From contig NZ_JBGEDP010000001.1 in the NCBI RefSeq assembly GCF_041206865.1, positions 4,712,001 through 4,776,000 on the forward strand: a DNA stretch of 64,000 nucleotides, given 5' to 3'. Source of the DNA: Mycobacterium sp. HUMS_12744610. Lineage in GTDB: Bacteria; Actinomycetota; Actinomycetes; Mycobacteriales; Mycobacteriaceae. How positions within the stretch are numbered: the first letter of the stretch is position 1; each line of letters begins with the position of its first letter. This document shows positions 7,716 through 15,155 of this stretch, piece by piece. Position numbers and translations under genes: made by a program. The notes under the pieces are model-generated. The model worked only from the letters and a program-made list of their open reading frames with translations. It had not been told where the DNA came from and did not search any database.

Positions 7716-8942
7716 GTGACATCCCCACACTGCTGGGTTGTTATCGGCGCCGACACCCATCTGGACACCATTCATCTCGCCGCTATCACCGACACCGGCC
7801 AACTTCTCGGCGACGCCGAATTCCGCACCAGCCCTACCGGCTACCACGCCGCGATCACCTGGGCCCGCAGCTTTGGTGAAGTCGTAAGCGCTGGCGTCGA
7901 GGGCACCAGCAGCTACGGCGCAGGGTTCACACAAGCATTGCATGCCAACGATATTCACGTGGTCGAGGTCAACCGACCCGACCGGGCCGCTCGCCGCCGA
8001 CAAGGAAAGTCCGACCCGCTGGACGCCTACAGTGCGGCCCGTGCGGTGCGGGCCGGCGACGGCCTGGCCGTACCTAAAGATCCCAACACCAATGCACTCA
8101 AAGCCCTACTGATCGCCCGCCGCGGCGCCGTGAAAGCCCGCACCGCAGCTATCCAACAGATCAAAGACCTCCTGGTCACCGCGCCCGCCGAGCTACGCGA
8201 GCGCTACCGCCGCTACACCACCACACTGACACTGGTGCGGGCCCTGGCCAGGTGCCGGCCCACCACTGGCCAAGATCCGGTCACCATCGCGGTGCTGATG
8301 TCCTGCAAAGCCCTGGCACAGCGAGTCGAGTTCCTCGAGCGCCAGAACGACGAACTGACCAACGAGCTCGACACCATGACCACCGCAATCAATCCCGCAC
8401 TGCGCGCCGCCTACGGCGTCGGCCCCGACACCGCCGCCCAGCTCCTGGTGACCGCAGGCACCAACAGTCACCGACTGCGGTCGGAAGCCTCGTTCGCCAG
8501 GCTTGCCGGTGTCGCCCCCGTCCCGGCCTCCTCCGGCAAAACCACCCGACATCGACTCTCCCGCGGCGGAGATCGCGCCGCCAACAACGCCCTTTACCGC
8601 ATCGCCCTGGTCCGCATGTCCCACGACTCACGGACCCGCGACTACGTCACCCGCCAGACCGCTGCTGGCCGGTCCAAAAAAGAGATCCTGCGGCTGCTCA
8701 AACGCGCAATCGCCCGTGAGATGTTCAAACACCTCACCACGCCCTGCCCGATCGACGACTACAGCGACCTACGGCCGACCCGTCAAGCTCAAAACATCAC
8801 TTTGACCGCCGTCGCTGACCACTTCGGCGTCTGGCCTAACGACATCTCCCGCCTCGAACGCGGCCTCAAACGCGACGACACCCTCGCCGCCAACTACCGC
8901 CAATGGCTAAACACCCAGCTCACCCACATGTTTTGCGTCTGA
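7716..8942 (+). CDS. IS110-family transposase, last residues replaced by IS3
   Basis: A 408-residue DEDD transposase. The RuvC-like N-terminus has the first Asp in VVIGADTHLDTIHLAA, the Glu in SAGVEGTSSYGAG and the Asp pair in KSDPLDAYSAARAV. The C-terminal transposase_20 domain has SFARLAGVAPVPASSGKTTR and NALYRIALVRMSHD, including the conserved Ser. The start is GTG at 7716. The last four codons (MFCV) come from the IS3 inverted repeat; the original end was probably LTHTPLDF. The catalytic parts are intact, so the protein may still work. Confidence 0.9.
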   Translation: MTSPHCWVVIGADTHLDTIHLAAITDTGQLLGDAEFRTSPTGYHAAITWARSFGEVVSAGVEGTSSYGAGFTQALHANDIHVVEVNRPDRAARRRQGKSDPLDAYSAARAVRAGDGLAVPKDPNTNALKALLIARRGAVKARTAAIQQIKDLLVTAPAELRERYRRYTTTLTLVRALARCRPTTGQDPVTIAVLMSCKALAQRVEFLERQNDELTNELDTMTTAINPALRAAYGVGPDTAAQLLVTAGTNSHRLRSEASFARLAGVAPVPASSGKTTRHRLSRGGDRAANNALYRIALVRMSHDSRTRDYVTRQTAAGRSKKEILRLLKRAIAREMFKHLTTPCPIDDYSDLRPTRQAQNITLTAVADHFGVWPNDISRLERGLKRDDTLAANYRQWLNTQLTHMFCV

Positions 8943-9016
8943 CTTCGCGATAGAGATCGGTGTGTCGATCAGACGACATCCGACGGGTTCTCCGAGCTCT
9001 CTTGGAGGATCTGATC

Positions 9017-9361
9017 ATGTCCGAAGCAAACTCTGGTGGCGACCGCTCGCACCGTCGCCCGAAGCGGTTCTTGAGCCCGTCGCAGAAGTACGAGATATGG
9101 CTGCAGCTGGTACGCCAGGAGGTGACGATCGCCGAGGCCGCCGCCAACCATCAGGTGGATCGCACGACGATCATGCGCATCCGCACGATCGCCAAGGAAG
9201 GTGCGCTGGCCGCGCTGGCGGCAGCCAAGCCAGGCGCGGCGGCCCGCCAACGCGACTACGAACTCGATGCCGCCAAGGCCGAGAACGCGCGGCTGTCCGA
9301 GGCACTCAAGGAGATGGCCGTGCGGCTGACGTTGGTCGAGGGAAAAGGGCGCTGGGGCTAA
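9017..9361 (+). CDS. IS3 OrfA (helix-turn-helix protein), copy 1
   Basis: A 114-residue OrfA starting MSEANSGGDRSHRRPKRF. It has a helix-turn-helix (YEIWLQLVRQEVTIAEAAANHQVDRTTIMRIR) and a C-terminal leucine-rich helix (AKAENARLSEALKEMAVRLTLVEGK), which in IS3 elements mediates dimerisation. The ATG at 9017 follows GGAGGATC, a good ribosome-binding site, so it is preferred over the upstream start at 8960. It ends in the overlap with orfB, where a slippery heptamer lies (9340-9346). Confidence 0.9.
   Translation: MSEANSGGDRSHRRPKRFLSPSQKYEIWLQLVRQEVTIAEAAANHQVDRTTIMRIRTIAKEGALAALAAAKPGAAARQRDYELDAAKAENARLSEALKEMAVRLTLVEGKGRWG
9340..9346 (+). promoter_or_regulatory. Candidate -1 frameshift site (GGGAAAA)
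   Basis: The heptamer G GGA AAA lies in the orfA frame, five codons before the orfA stop. Slipping back one base continues exactly into the orfB frame (RALGLSGRVPHRVDV). IS3 transposases are made as OrfAB fusions by programmed -1 frameshifting, so this fits the family. The same site occurs in copy 2 at 28516-28522. Confidence 0.6.
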
Positions 9362-10437
9362 GTGGCCGAGTCCCACACCGTGTCGACGTGGCCACCAAGA
9401 CGGCGCTGTTGGGCTTGCTCGACCAGGCGGTCGATGAAGGTTGGACACTGCGCCAGGCATGCCATGCGTTGGAGCTCGGCGAGCTGCGGGCACATCGCTG
9501 GATCGCTCGCCGAGCGATCGGCCAGCTGGTCGACAAGATCCCTGGTGGGTCGCCCATGCATGGGCTGCTCGACGAAGAAGTCAGCGAGATCTTGGCGTTG
9601 TTCGACCAGTGGGGCGAGACCGACCGCTCGCACCGCAAGCTTGCTCACCGCGGCTCTTATCTGGGCCGGGTATGGGTGTCACCGTCGAGTGTTCGTCGGG
9701 TCCTGTTCTTGGCGGACAAGCACTTTCGACCACTTCCCAAGCCTGGACGTTCTCAACGCAAGCCCTTCCCGGATTGGGTGGACTACAAGCCGAACTCGAT
9801 CTGGATTTACGATACGACGCACTTCACCAGGGCGGGGATGGCAGTGTTGATCATTCAGGATTTGGTCTCGCGCAAGTGGATCACCGAGGTCGTCTCCGCT
9901 GAGGAAACCTCCACCCAGGTCGAGATCGGGTTCACCGACGCGCTCGACATCGAGGGACTCCTGCAGGCCGTTGAGCGACGCGCCGACGGCCTGGTCGATA
10001 TCGGCATCGACGACCAGGCCCGGCCGATCCTGCTCGCGGTGTCCGATAACGGTCCCCAGATGACGTCGGGCTCGACGCGGGAGTTCATGGCCATGTCTGC
10101 GATCGCCCAGCACTTCGGACGCCCCGGAACGCCGACCGATCAAGCCTGGATCGAGAGTTTCAACGGGCACCTCAAGGCCGAGTTCCCGCACCTGCTCGCG
10201 ATCGAGGACCCCGCCACCCTGCGCGCCGAACTTGCCGTCACCCGCCAATTCTGGAACGGAGTCCGGTTGCACGCCGGCATCGGCTATGTCACGCCCAACG
10301 ACGAACACGAAGGACGAGGGGAGGCCATCCGCAAAGCACGCCAAGCCGGGCTCGAATCCGCCCGCAACCGCCGACTTGCCTGGCACCGCCAGCAAAGGCA
10401 CACTCAACCCATACAGGATCCCGACGATGTTGTCTGA
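9346..10437 (+). CDS. IS3 OrfB transposase (DDE integrase core), copy 1
   Basis: About 363 residues in the -1 frame relative to orfA. Residues after RVPHRVDVATKTALLGLLDQAV form a helical region. The rve integrase core begins KPNSIWIYDTTHFTRAG (first Asp), continues with ILLAVSDNGPQMTS (second Asp) and ends with GTPTDQAWIESFNGHLKAEFP (Glu), followed by RLHAGIGYVTPNDEHEGRGEAIR. There is no good independent start at the head of the frame, so it is expected as a fusion with OrfA. Intact, with an identical protein in copy 2. Confidence 0.9.
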   Translation, partial: RALGLSGRVPHRVDVATKTALLGLLDQAVDEGWTLRQACHALELGELRAHRWIARRAIGQLVDKIPGGSPMHGLLDEEVSEILALFDQWGETDRSHRKLAHRGSYLGRVWVSPSSVRRVLFLADKHFRPLPKPGRSQRKPFPDWVDYKPNSIWIYDTTHFTRAGMAVLIIQDLVSRKWITEVVSAEETSTQVEIGFTDALDIEGLLQAVERRADGLVDIGIDDQARPILLAVSDNGPQMTSGSTREFMAMSAIAQHFGRPGTPTDQAWIESFNGHLKAEFPHLLAIEDPATLRAELAVTRQFWNGVRLHAGIGYVTPNDEHEGRGEAIRKARQAGLESARNRRLAWHRQQRHTQPIQDPDDVV

Positions 10438-10515
10438 TCAAACGCGAATGTCTATCGCAAAGTCAGAAACACCTCACACGCCGCTTGACTTTTAACAGAA
10501 ATAGGAGCATCAACT

Positions 10516-10930
10516 ACCGACCACTCAACCCGCAACAGCTAGAAGCCCCTCACCCGAGAGCCGACGGCGTGCGTCTCCATCGCGTGACGGGTCGCGCGGA
10601 AACGATGGGGCCGGCGGAGAGAACCCCGCCATCGAGAACCGGGCCGTTTCACCCGTGACGCGGGGCCGGCCATGGCGACCAGGATCGCTCCCGAAGTCGA
10701 CCCTGACGGCACCCGCGAGGACGCGCTGTTGCGCATCCGGGTGGACCTCGACTCCATGGCCTGGCGCAACGGCCGGGGCGGCATCCACGGCCGGCTCCGC
10801 GTGCACATCCCCACGTGGCATACCCACGTGGGGATACCCCCGAGTCGGACCACGCGTCGCTGCGCACGCCGGCCGACGTGGTCGGAAGCGCGAAAGCCGA
10901 ACGTGGCGGGGCGTCCAACGGCCCCGCGGG
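10516..10930. other. Intergenic region without a supported gene
   Basis: The 415 bases between the IS110/IS3 block and the DosR box of the next nitroreductase have open frames on both strands, but none has a start with a ribosome-binding site or a recognisable protein. The main visible structure is the palindrome at 10807-10835. Confidence 0.5.
10807..10835. promoter_or_regulatory. Perfect 12-bp palindrome with 5-base spacer
   Basis: ATCCCCACGTGG and its exact complement CCACGTGGGGAT flank a 5-base spacer (CATAC). It lies about 200 bases upstream of the nitroreductase start at 11011 and about 100 bases upstream of its DosR box. It could be an operator for a dimeric regulator (each arm also carries a CACGTG core) or an RNA hairpin; no T-run follows, so a factor-independent terminator is less likely. 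Confidence 0.5.
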
Positions 10931-10950
10931 ACGGGACCAACGTCCCTAGT
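10931..10950 (+). promoter_or_regulatory. DosR box upstream of nitroreductase 11011
   Basis: The core GGGACCAACGTCCC matches the DosR half-sites GGGAC and GTCCC with the usual spacing. It ends 60 bases before the ATG, an appropriate promoter distance, and is the cleanest such site in the window. Confidence 0.75.
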
Positions 10951-11010
10951 CGTCAACGCTGCTGCTTTCTACCCTCGAGGGCAGGCGGGACCGGGCGAGA
11001 GGTTGACGTC

Positions 11011-11988
11011 ATGGGCAAGACGCCGGACACCGAGATTCTCCGCGGGGCGGTGCGGTTGGCGTGCCGCGCCCCGTCGGTGCACAACAGCCAGCCGTGGCGA
11101 TGGGTCGCCGGCAACGGCGTGGTGCACCTGTACCTGGATCGCCGGCGCATGGTGCCGGGCACGGACCGTTCGGGCCGGCAGGCGCTGATCAGCTGCGGCG
11201 CCGTGCTCGATCACTTCCGGGTCGCGATGCTGGCCGCGGGTTGGCGCGCGGTCGTCGACCGGTTCCCCATCCCGGGGGACCCCGACCGTTTGGCGTCGAT
11301 CGAGTTCCGTTCCGTCGACCACGTCGCCAAGTCTCAGCGCGACCACGCCGCGGCGATCCTGCACCGCAGAACCGACCGGCTCCCGCTGGGACAGCCCACC
11401 TACTGGAACATCTTCGAACCCAGCCTGCGCGGCGTCATCGCCGACGGCCCCGTGCGGCTCGACGTGCTCTCCGACGACGTGCGTCCGCTGCTGGCCAGGG
11501 CGTCACAGCTCAGCGGGTTGCTGCGCCGCGACGATGCCTCCTATCACGCCGAACTCGATTGGTGGACTTCACCGTTCGCGCTGACCGAGGGGGTGCCGCC
11601 CAGCGCGCTGGCCTCCGAGAAGGAACACCGCCGGGTCGATGTGGGACGCGAGTTCCCCGCACGCGGCCACGGGGACCGGCGCCCGGAGGTCGGGGCGGAC
11701 TGGTCGAAGATTCTCGTGGTGTCCTCCGCTGAGGACACCGGAAAGGACGCGTTGCGGTGCGGCGAGGCGTTGTCGACGGTCCTGCTGGAATGCACGCTGG
11801 CGTTCCTGGCGACGTGCACGCTGACGCATCTGATCGAGTTGGACGAAAGCCGCGACATCGTGCGCCGCCTGCTCGACGAGCAGGGCCAGCCGCAGCTGCT
11901 GATCCGCGCCGGGATTGCACCGCGCATGGAGTTCCCACCGCCTCCCACACCGCGGCGCCCGGTGGACGAGGTACTCGAGATCCGCTGA
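11011..11988 (+). CDS. Acg-family nitroreductase-like flavoprotein
   Basis: A 325-residue paralogue of the protein at 3020-4000. It shares RLACRAPSVHNSQPWRWVAG, LISCGAVLDHFRVAMLAAGW, LHRRTDRLPLG, CGEALSTVLLECTLAFLATCTLTHLIE and a C-terminal TPRRPVDEVLEIR. The ATG at 11011 follows GAGAGG. It is expressed alone, behind the DosR box at 10931. Like its relatives it is predicted to be a cytosolic flavin-binding protein of the nitroreductase fold. The substrate is unknown. The longer in-frame opening from 10672 is not thought to be translated. Confidence 0.9.
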   Translation: MGKTPDTEILRGAVRLACRAPSVHNSQPWRWVAGNGVVHLYLDRRRMVPGTDRSGRQALISCGAVLDHFRVAMLAAGWRAVVDRFPIPGDPDRLASIEFRSVDHVAKSQRDHAAAILHRRTDRLPLGQPTYWNIFEPSLRGVIADGPVRLDVLSDDVRPLLARASQLSGLLRRDDASYHAELDWWTSPFALTEGVPPSALASEKEHRRVDVGREFPARGHGDRRPEVGADWSKILVVSSAEDTGKDALRCGEALSTVLLECTLAFLATCTLTHLIELDESRDIVRRLLDEQGQPQLLIRAGIAPRMEFPPPPTPRRPVDEVLEIR

Positions 11989-12173
11989 CCCGGCGTGGGC
12001 CGCTCTTTTCGGATACGGCCCTTTTTCGGATACGGCCCCAGCGAACCAAACCGCGATACCCGATGCGGGGTGGTTCGTGGGAAACTCGTGCGCGGTAGTT
12101 GCTTACGTCGAGGCATTCGGCCACCCGGGCACTGCGTGGCAACGCCGGTCCCCGGCACCGGCCAACCGGGCGA

Positions 12174-12210
12174 ACAACTTTGGTCCCTGCGGCGCGGGAC
12201 CTTCGGCCGG
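12174..12210 (+). promoter_or_regulatory. Possible degenerate DosR boxes
   Basis: Two partial sites lie side by side: CAACTTTGGTCCCTG (right half-site good) and GCGGGACCTTCGGCC (left half-site good). They lie about 65-100 bases before the flavin-binding protein gene. Each matches only one half of the consensus well. Confidence 0.4.
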
Positions 12211-12273
12211 CGTCCGCGGCGCACCGCGCGGCTAGCATCGGGGACACAGCCGTGTCGACGAAGGGGATGGCCG

Positions 12274-12702
12274 ATGTCAATGATCGATGATGGGGTCAGC
12301 ATCCTGCCGGAGAGCGAATGCTGGGACCTGATGGCCGGTGTGACGCTGGGGCGGCTGGTAACCAGCGTCGACGGCCAGCCCGAGATCTTCCCGGTCAATT
12401 ACGTCGTGCAGCGCCGCAGCGTGCTGTTCCGCACCGCCGAAGGCACCAAGCTGGTCAGCACCGTGATCAACAACGACGTGCTTTTCGAGGTCGACGACCA
12501 CAACGTCGCCGAGGGCTGGAGCGTGATCATCCGGGGCACCGCCCGGTCGCTGCGCACGAACGAGGAGATCGAGGACGCCGAGCGCGCCCAGGTGTTGCCG
12601 TGGACGACGTCGGAGAAGTCGCACTATGTGCGGGTCATCCCCCGGCGTGTCACGGGCCGCCGTTTCCGGTTCGGCGGGCCGCCCCGCCAGGACCGCTCCT
12701 GA
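12274..12702 (+). CDS. Pyridoxamine 5'-phosphate oxidase-like flavin-binding protein
   Basis: A 142-residue protein with the split-barrel flavin-binding fold: SILPESECWDLMAGVTLGRLVTSVDGQPEIFPVNYVVQRRSVLFRT, then EGTKLVSTVINNDVLFEVDDHN and GWSVIIRGTARSL. These segments match the PPOX-like family that binds FMN or F420. The ATG at 12274 follows AAGGGGATGG. Related small proteins belong to the DosR regulon in other mycobacteria, in line with the candidate boxes upstream. Its 3' end overlaps that of the convergent gene at 12650 by 53 bases. Confidence 0.85.
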   Translation: MSMIDDGVSILPESECWDLMAGVTLGRLVTSVDGQPEIFPVNYVVQRRSVLFRTAEGTKLVSTVINNDVLFEVDDHNVAEGWSVIIRGTARSLRTNEEIEDAERAQVLPWTTSEKSHYVRVIPRRVTGRRFRFGGPPRQDRS

Positions 12703-14095
12703 GCCGGCGCGGGCGCGGCAGGAACTCCAGGGACAGCAGCACGATCAGCGCGGAAGGGATGTGGCGCGCGCACAGCACCACGTAGCGCCGCTCCCCCAGC
12801 GCATGGAACTTGCACAGGTAGCGGTAGAGGGACTCCAGCCGGATCAGCGGATCCAGCAGATGGATCAGGCGGTAGGCGACGCGCTGCGCCACGGTCGGGC
12901 GGGTCGCGTCGAAGATTTCCGGGAACGACGCGAAGGCCAGCGAAAGGCGTTGGGCACCATGGGCTCGCGCGTCGAGGATCATGTCGACGCTGAGCCGCTC
13001 GTCGACGCCGTTGGGCGCGTCGGGGCGGCGGTAGGGCACGTCGAGGGACACCTCCGAACCGTGCCCGGCCGTGGCGTACCGGTGGAAGGCCACCACTCGC
13101 CCGTCCCGGTCGCGGGCGACGGCGAGCCTGATCCCGGGGAAGCGGCCCTGCAGGGCCCCGTCGAGGTTCATGCAGAAGCCGCGTTCGGTGCGTGCGACGC
13201 GGTGCGCCGAATACAACACCTCGGTGAGCTGGGCGGTCAGCGGGCCGTCGAGGTGTTGTTCGTCGACGATCTCGGTGGTGACCCCGCCGTTGCGGGTGCG
13301 CTGCACCGCTTGGCGCAGGTTGCGGAATCGCCGGCCCCGCAGGTTGAACCGGCCGACGTCGACGACGACGTCGTGCCCGATCGGCACGGCCAGCACCGGC
13401 GCGCTCACCGCCCCGCCGCGCCACAGCTCCAGCCGCCGCTGGCCCGCGGCCAGCACGATGATGCGCCAGCCCCGCTCGCGGCAGCTGCGCACGAAGTCGG
13501 CGACCAGGTCGCCGAACCGGTCTTCGTCGCCGATCGGGTCGCCGCTGACCACGGCGAATCCGAGCCGGGCGCGGTAGGCGATGGCCGCGGTCTTCTCGGC
13601 GTTGAAGTGATAGCTCTTGCCCGAGTGCATGGCGAAGGGCGCCAACGCATCCCCGTGGGTGGCGTCGACCAGCGTCCAGACCTGCTCGAGCAATTCGGGC
13701 TGGGGGCGCACCGTGGTGGGCCACATGAGGGCCGCCCCGGCGCCGGCGACCAGCAGGTTGCCGGGCAGCGCGAACGACAGGAAGTGCGCGCACAGCCCGC
13801 CGGCCACCGCGCCGGCCGCCGCCCAGGCATGCCCGGTGGTGACCGGCCGGCCCAGGAAGATGCCCCGCGCGATCAGCGCGACCGCGCCGAGCAACGCCAA
13901 CGACCACCCGAACCGGCCGGGGCTGACCCGGCCGTCGCCGAGGTAGTGGCGCGCGGCCAGCACCGTCGTCCAGCCGAGCACGCACGCCAGCAGCACCACG
14001 CTGCCGATGCGGGCCGCCGGGACGTCGGCGCTGACCAGCACCCGTTCCCGGCCGCGCACCGAAGCGGGGCGCCCGCCGTCCCGCCTGACCTTCAT
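12650..14095 (-). CDS. DUF2156 / LysX-type membrane acyl- or aminoacyl-transferase
   Basis: A 481-residue protein. The N-terminal ~130 residues hold about four membrane segments (IGSVVLLACVLGWTTVLAA, WSLALLGAVALIARGIFL, AWAAAGAVAGGLCAHFLSFAL). The rest is the DUF2156 (phosphatidylglycerol lysyltransferase C-terminal) GNAT-like domain: HSGKSYHFNAEKTAAIAYRAR, VVSGDPIGDEDRFGDLV, FNLRGRRFRNLRQAVQRT and GVDERLSVDMILDARAHGAQRLSLAFASFPE. Such proteins transfer an aminoacyl group to phospholipids and are linked to membrane charge; no lysyl-tRNA synthetase domain is attached here, unlike full LysX. It lies alone on this strand within the dormancy island. Confidence 0.8.
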   Translation of the reverse strand: MKVRRDGGRPASVRGRERVLVSADVPAARIGSVVLLACVLGWTTVLAARHYLGDGRVSPGRFGWSLALLGAVALIARGIFLGRPVTTGHAWAAAGAVAGGLCAHFLSFALPGNLLVAGAGAALMWPTTVRPQPELLEQVWTLVDATHGDALAPFAMHSGKSYHFNAEKTAAIAYRARLGFAVVSGDPIGDEDRFGDLVADFVRSCRERGWRIIVLAAGQRRLELWRGGAVSAPVLAVPIGHDVVVDVGRFNLRGRRFRNLRQAVQRTRNGGVTTEIVDEQHLDGPLTAQLTEVLYSAHRVARTERGFCMNLDGALQGRFPGIRLAVARDRDGRVVAFHRYATAGHGSEVSLDVPYRRPDAPNGVDERLSVDMILDARAHGAQRLSLAFASFPEIFDATRPTVAQRVAYRLIHLLDPLIRLESLYRYLCKFHALGERRYVVLCARHIPSALIVLLSLEFLPRPRRLRSGPGGAARRTGNGGP

Positions 14096-14206
14096 GCCGT
14101 GTTCGCTCCCCGGGTAGCCGGTGCCCGCGCACCAGAGGGTTCACGCTAATTGGCGCCCGGGCCCGTCCGCGAGAGCCGTTCGTCCTCAGGTCGGCACGTC
14201 GTGTTC

Positions 14207-14247
14207 GGCGACCAAGGTCCTTCCGTCGTGGGACTTCGGTCCCTCGC
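14207..14247 (+). promoter_or_regulatory. Two DosR boxes upstream of the DUF302 gene
   Basis: A good site (GGGACTTCGGTCCCT, 14230-14244) is preceded by a weaker one (GCGACCAAGGTCC, 14208-14220). Paired boxes about 20 bases apart are common at strongly DosR-induced promoters. The DUF302 start at 14315 lies about 70 bases downstream. Confidence 0.65.
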
Positions 14248-14314
14248 CCCCGGGCCCGCGCGCGTGCTGCGATGTCGGGATATGAACGCGCAGCGCGGGG
14301 GTGGAGGACCGAGC

Positions 14315-14716
14315 GTGGGCATCGCACTGTCGACGAGCTTGGCAACCGGATTCGACGACGCGGTGGCCCGCACCCGAAAAGCGCTGGCAGATCAGGGTTT
14401 CGGCGTGCTGACCGAGATCGACGTCGCCGCGACCGTCAAGGCCAAGCTCGACGTGGACATGGAGGACTACCTGATCCTCGGCGCGTGCAACCCGGTGCTG
14501 GCCCATCGGGCGATCGGCCTGGAACGGGAGATCGGGCTGCTGCTGCCCTGCAACGTGGTGGTCCGCGCCGACCCGGACGCCCCGGGGATCGTCATCATCG
14601 AGGGCATGAACCCGGCCGTGTTGGTCCAGGTCACCGGCAACAAGGAGCTGGTGGCCGTCGCCGACGAGGTCACCGCGAAGCTGGGCGCCGCGATCGGTTC
14701 GCTGTCGGGCGGCTGA
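14315..14716 (+). CDS. DUF302-family protein
   Basis: A 133-residue DUF302 protein: ALSTSLATGFDDAVARTRKALADQGFGVLTEIDVAATVKAKLD, then YLILGACNPVLAHRAIGLEREIGLLLPCNVVVR and VAVADEVTAKLGAAI. The GTG at 14315 is favoured because GTGGAGGACC sits about 10 bases upstream; an in-frame ATG at 14282 would add 11 residues. The conserved GACNP Cys is present. The function of DUF302 is not established. The 3' end overlaps that of the convergent hydrogenase protease gene by 47 bases. Confidence 0.85.
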   Translation: MGIALSTSLATGFDDAVARTRKALADQGFGVLTEIDVAATVKAKLDVDMEDYLILGACNPVLAHRAIGLEREIGLLLPCNVVVRADPDAPGIVIIEGMNPAVLVQVTGNKELVAVADEVTAKLGAAIGSLSGG

Positions 14717-15155
14717 CCTCGTTCACGACCTGCTCGACCACGCGTGGCACGGCCGCCGCGACCCGGGGAGTCAGGCCGGGCCCGTGCCCGACGTCGGCGG
14801 CGTCGACGGTGAACACCACCACCGCGCCGGGCACCCGTCCGAGCGCCCGGCCCAGCGCATGGGCCCCCGCGACGTCGAGGCCGTGCGAACTCAGGCCCGC
14901 CCCGGTGTCCAGGTCGCCCAGCGCGCAGCGGCGGACGCGGCCCGGCACCGCCGGGGTGGTGACGACGGCGTCGATCACCACCGCCAGGTCCCGGCCCGAC
15001 CACGCCTCGATCAGATCCATCGGGTCCGAGATCGCCGCGCGGACCTCGACGCCGGGCAACGCGAGCCGCTCGAACGCCGCCGCGGCGGCGACGCCCACGC
15101 CGTCGTCGCGCCGGTAGGCGTTGCCCAGGCCGAGCACGACGACGCCGGCGCTCAC
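14670..15155 (-). CDS. [NiFe] hydrogenase maturation protease
   Basis: A 161-residue member of the HycI/HupD family. It opens VVVLGLGNAYRRDDGVGVAAAAAFERL (the GxGN and DDG nickel-sensing motif), then DLIEAWSGRDLAVVIDAV and SSHGLDVAGAHALGRALG. These enzymes remove the C-terminal peptide of the hydrogenase large subunit after nickel insertion. The GTG start overlaps the hyhL stop (GTGA), so it is translationally coupled to its substrate. It is the last gene of the hydrogenase operon. Confidence 0.9.
   Translation of the reverse strand: MSAGVVVLGLGNAYRRDDGVGVAAAAAFERLALPGVEVRAAISDPMDLIEAWSGRDLAVVIDAVVTTPAVPGRVRRCALGDLDTGAGLSSHGLDVAGAHALGRALGRVPGAVVVFTVDAADVGHGPGLTPRVAAAVPRVVEQVVNEVSRPTANRSRRPASR

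Larger units (their letters stand above)
8929..10476 (+). mobile_element. IS3-family insertion sequence, copy 1
   Basis: The 1548-bp element starts TG and ends CA, with imperfect inverted repeats that share TCTGACTT-GCGATAGA at base 10 from each end. It is nearly identical to copy 2 (28105-29652); I see only two substitutions (the base before the orfA start, and an Ala to Thr codon in orfA). No convincing target duplication is seen here, unlike copy 2. It sits in the 3' end of the IS110 transposase gene. Confidence 0.92.
7500..10515 (+). mobile_element. IS110-family element carrying an IS3 insertion
   Basis: An IS110-type transposase gene (7716-8942) is preceded by about 215 bases of non-coding DNA and is interrupted close to its 3' end by IS3 copy 1 (8929-10476). 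Joining the flanks across the IS3 element gives LTHTPLDF followed by TAA at about 10495, a sensible original C-terminus. The outer limits are approximate because IS110 elements lack clear inverted repeats. Confidence 0.7.

Noticed and set aside
10525..10956. Two reverse-strand ORFs between the IS block and the nitroreductase
   Set aside because: No ribosome-binding site or recognisable motif. The frames run through the palindrome and the DosR box.
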